Shown one piece after another: positions 5,286 through 7,886 of a stretch of 7,886 nt of DNA. Within the stretch, counting starts at the first letter, position 1. Every line of letters starts with the position of its first letter. The notes beneath the pieces are model-generated. The model made no database searches and was not told the origin of the DNA. It was given only the letters and a program-made list of their open reading frames with translations. The DNA comes from Actinomycetes bacterium (GTDB lineage: Bacteria; Actinomycetota; CALGFH01): positions 1 through 7,886 of the forward strand of contig JASLIH010000500.1 in the NCBI GenBank assembly GCA_030152105.1, in the 5' to 3' direction. The position numbers and the translations under genes were made by a program.

Positions 5286-7886
5286 GCGCCACCCGGCCGG
5301 CGCCGGCGGTGCTGCACCTGGTGCCGCACACCCACTGGGACCGCGAGTGGTACGAGCCCTTCCAGCGCTTCCGCCTGCGGCTGGTCGACATGGTCGACGA
5401 CGTGCTCGAACGAGCCGAGGCCGACCCGCGCTTCTGCTTCACCTTCGACGGCCAGACGGCCATGCTCGAGGACTACCTGGAGATCCGGCCGCAGGCCGAG
5501 CCCCGCATCCAGGCGCTGGTCGCGACCGGCCAGCTGGCCGTCGGGCCCTGGCGGATCCTGGCCGACGAGTTCCTGGTCGCCGGGGAGACACTGGTCCGCA
5601 ACCTCGAGGCCGGCCTGGCCAGGGCCCGGCGGTTCGGGAAGGCCATGGCCGTCGGCTACCTGCCCGACGAGTTCGGGCATGCCGCGCAGGTCCCCCAGCT
5701 GCTGCGGCGGGCCGGCCTTGAGCACGCATGCGTCTGGCGGGGAGTCCCGGCCGCCGTCGACCACCACACCTTTCTCTGGGCCGCGCCCGACGGCTCGACC
5801 GTCAGGACCGAGTACCTGATCGGCGGGTACGGCAACGCCGCCGGCCTGTTCTCCTTCCCCGACGACCTGGACGCAGGCGCGACACGGCTGCTGGAGCTGC
5901 TAGGCCCGTTCTTCGGCGCCGACCCGGTCCTGGCCATGTACGGCGCCGACCACTCGGCGCCCCTGCCCGAGCTGCTCGGCCTGGTCGAGCAGCTCAACCG
6001 GGGCCAGGACCGGTACCGGGTGCGGGTCGGGACGCTGGCCGGCTACATCCTCGACGGCGGCGACGGCGACGACGAGGACGAGGACCTGCCGAGGTGGCGG
6101 GGCGAGCTGCGCTCGGGGGCCAGGGCCAACATCCTGATGGGCGTGACCTCGGCCCGGGTCGGCCTCAAGGCGGCCTGCTCGCGGGCCGAGCGGCTGCTCG
6201 CCCGCTACGCCGAGCCGCTGCAGGCCCTCCACGGCACCGGCTGGCCGGCGCCGTTCCTGGACCTCGGCTGGCGGCGGCTGGTCGAGTCCTCCGGGCACGA
6301 CTCGATCACCGGCTGCGGGGCGGACGCGGTCGCCGACCACGTCGCGGTCCGGCTCTCCGAGGCCGCCCAGCTCGGGGCCGGACTGGCCGAGCGGGTCGCG
6401 GGCGAGGTGGCCGGCCGGGTCCCGTGGGGCGCGGTGGCGGTGCTGAACCCCTCCCCGTTCCCTCGCGCCGGGCTGGTCGAGCTCGACCTGGCCGTGCCCG
6501 ACGACTGGGACGAGGTCGCCCTGGAGCTGCCGGGCGGGTGGCGCGCGGCCGCCCAGGAGACGGGCCGCGACCACGGGCTCGTCCATGCCGAGCGGCTGGC
6601 CGGGTCGAGGCTGGCCGAGCTGTTCCGCCGGATTCATGGCCGCAACCTGTACGACCACGTGGTCAACGGGGTCACAGCCGAGCTGGTCGATGGCACCCAC
6701 CGGCTCACCTTCGAGGTCGACGACCACCCCGACCCGCCGCATCTCGACATGAACCGGCTGCGCCTGGAGGTCGAGACGGCCGCGGGCACGGCCCCCGGCG
6801 AGCGGTGGGAGGTCCGGGTCGTGGCCCCGCCGCGCCGCCGGCTGCTGGCGATGGTGCCCGCGCCGGCCCTCGGCTGGACAGCGGCCACGCCCCGGCCGGG
6901 CCGGGGAGCCCTGGCGTCGCCGGTGGCCGGCCGGCCCGGCGAGCACGAGCCCGCCGCGCCGGTGACCGCCGACCCGGTGACCGGCGGGCCGGGTCGGCTC
7001 GCCAACGGGCTGGTCTCGGTCGAGGTGGCCGACGACGGCACGCTCGGTGTGGGTGCTGGCGGGGTCGTCTTGGGTGGGGTCGGGCGGCTGGTTGACGGCG
7101 GCGACGCCGGCGACCTCTACAACTACGCGCCGCCCGAGGTCGACCTGCTGGTCACCGAGCCCGAACGGGTTGCCGTGGCCACCCTGGCCGCGGGGCCGGT
7201 CAGCGGTCGGCTGGCCGTCGAGCGGACCTACAGCTGGCCGCTCGCCCTCGGGACCGCCGGGACGGCCCGATCGGACGGCCGGGCCGTGGTCCACACCGTC
7301 ACCCACGTCGAGCTGCGGGCTGGCGAGCCGTTCGTGCGGCTCCGGGTCGAGCTCGACAACCCATGCCGCGACCATCGTCTGCGGCTGCACGTGCCCCTGG
7401 CCGCGGCGGCCGCCAGCTCCTGGGCGGAGGGCCAGTTCGCCGTGGTCGAGCGGGGCACCTCGGCCGAGGGTGGTCATGGCGAGGTGCCGCTGCCCACCTT
7501 CCCGGCCAGCGGGTTCGTCGACGCCGGCGGGGTCGCCGTGCTGCTCGACCAGGTCACCGAGTACGAGCTGCTCACCGACCCGCCCGAGCTGGCCCTGACC
7601 CTGCTCCGGTCGGTCGGCCAGATCAGCCGGAACGTCCACCGGTACCGGGACGAGCCGGCCGGGCCGCAGACCCCGACCCCCGGCGCCCAGTGCCTCGGCC
7701 CGGTCACGGCCACCCTGGCCGTCCTGCCGCACGTCGGCGCCTGGCACCAGGACGGGGTCCTCACCTGGATGGAGTGCTTCCGGCACGACCTGCTGACCGC
7801 CGCCGGCAGCCAGCCCGGGGAGCGGTCAACGGACGGGCCCGTGCCGCCGCCAGCTGGGCTGGCGGTCGAGGGTGACGGCGTGACCC
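5282..7886 (+). CDS. GH38 alpha-mannosidase, 3' end beyond the window
   Basis: The frame stays open from ATG at 5282 to the window edge (868 residues); the family usually has about 850-1050, so the C-terminal beta-sandwich end is probably missing. It hydrolyses terminal alpha-mannosides with a zinc-assisted retaining mechanism. GH38 landmarks: PHTHWDREWY (15-24; H18 and D20 as zinc ligands), FDGQTAMLEDY (55-65), VGPWRILADEF (87-97), YLPDEFGHAAQVPQLL (126-141; D129 as zinc ligand and nucleophile), YGADHSAP (220-227; D223 a possible acid/base), RSGARANILMGVTSAR (277-292) and SSGHDSITGCGAD (336-348; H339 as fourth zinc ligand). From about 385 the beta-rich region follows. The HTHWDREWY and LPDEFG forms recall bacterial MngB-like enzymes (mannosylglycerate hydrolase) more than Golgi or lysosomal ones. 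There is no signal peptide, so it acts in the cytoplasm. An acidic run (258-268, GGDGDDEDEDL type) looks like a surface loop. Start overlaps the Gfo/Idh stop (ATGA). Confidence 0.95.
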   Translation, partial: MSATRPAPAVLHLVPHTHWDREWYEPFQRFRLRLVDMVDDVLERAEADPRFCFTFDGQTAMLEDYLEIRPQAEPRIQALVATGQLAVGPWRILADEFLVAGETLVRNLEAGLARARRFGKAMAVGYLPDEFGHAAQVPQLLRRAGLEHACVWRGVPAAVDHHTFLWAAPDGSTVRTEYLIGGYGNAAGLFSFPDDLDAGATRLLELLGPFFGADPVLAMYGADHSAPLPELLGLVEQLNRGQDRYRVRVGTLAGYILDGGDGDDEDEDLPRWRGELRSGARANILMGVTSARVGLKAACSRAERLLARYAEPLQALHGTGWPAPFLDLGWRRLVESSGHDSITGCGADAVADHVAVRLSEAAQLGAGLAERVAGEVAGRVPWGAVAVLNPSPFPRAGLVELDLAVPDDWDEVALELPGGWRAAAQETGRDHGLVHAERLAGSRLAELFRRIHGRNLYDHVVNGVTAELVDGTHRLTFEVDDHPDPPHLDMNRLRLEVETAAGTAPGERWEVRVVAPPRRRLLAMVPAPALGWTAATPRPGRGALASPVAGRPGEHEPAAPVTADPVTGGPGRLANGLVSVEVADDGTLGVGAGGVVLGGVGRLVDGGDAGDLYNYAPPEVDLLVTEPERVAVATLAAGPVSGRLAVERTYSWPLALGTAGTARSDGRAVVHTVTHVELRAGEPFVRLRVELDNPCRDHRLRLHVPLAAAAASSWAEGQFAVVERGTSAEGGHGEVPLPTFPASGFVDAGGVAVLLDQVTEYELLTDPPELALTLLRSVGQISRNVHRYRDEPAGPQTPTPGAQCLGPVTATLAVLPHVGAWHQDGVLTWMECFRHDLLTAAGSQPGERSTDGPVPPPAGLAVEGDGVT

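Noticed and set aside
5728..7095. A 455-codon plus-strand open frame inside the mannosidase
   Set aside because: Its composition is arginine-, glycine- and proline-rich in the way expected from an out-of-frame reading of GC-rich codons; no domain is visible.
5900..7786. A 628-codon open frame on the minus strand
   Set aside because: It is antisense to the GH38 gene in very GC-rich DNA, is rich in R, G, P, Q and H without recognisable motifs, and the plus-strand frame has all the family's catalytic motifs.
1..7886. CRISPR array, insertion sequence, toxin-antitoxin or phage-defence genes
   Set aside because: I saw no regularly spaced repeats, transposase motifs, terminal inverted repeats or defence-type domains; the only mobile-element trace is the integrase remnant.

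Overview
The window looks like chromosomal DNA of a high-GC actinomycete (Actinomycetota). The evidence is strong G/C bias at third codon positions, frequent GTG and overlapping starts, the nadD-rsfS gene pair, and a GH38 mannosidase beside Gfo/Idh-type oxidoreductases. The class or genus cannot be fixed from the sequence. Nothing here proves a new defence or mobile system; most of the window is recognisable metabolic and housekeeping DNA.

Left part (1-431). A decayed C-terminal end of a tyrosine recombinase (about 68-277, + strand) runs toward the 3' end of a tRNA-Ala(GGC) gene (312-387, - strand). This is the usual geometry of an integrative element that entered at a tRNA gene and was later lost. 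The tRNA has a convincing promoter of its own (398-427). A 9-bp hairpin fills that promoter's spacer and lies just past the stop codon of the upstream gene.

Housekeeping block (432-1778, - strand), in transcription order: nadD (NAD biosynthesis), rsfS (ribosome silencing factor), a 57-residue two-helix membrane protein, then the tRNA. rsfS contains no in-frame ATG, GTG or TTG and appears to start at CTG behind an AGGAG ribosome binding site. The small membrane protein starts at GTG behind AAGGAG. Default gene finding could miss or mis-start both.

A 212-bp divergent intergenic region (1779-1990) separates this block from a rightward operon (1991 to the window end). Its genes are an ABC-importer ATPase of the MalK/UgpC/MsiK type, an NAD(P)-dependent beta-hydroxyacid dehydrogenase, a Gfo/Idh/MocA oxidoreductase, and a GH38 alpha-mannosidase cut by the right edge. 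The genes overlap by 4 bp or are 5 bp apart, so co-transcription and translational coupling are likely. The set suggests uptake and breakdown of a mannose-containing glycoside: the ATPase would power an importer encoded elsewhere, the mannosidase would release mannose in the cytoplasm, and the two oxidoreductases would act on the sugar or the aglycone. The substrate is unknown; mannosylglycerate is one testable candidate.
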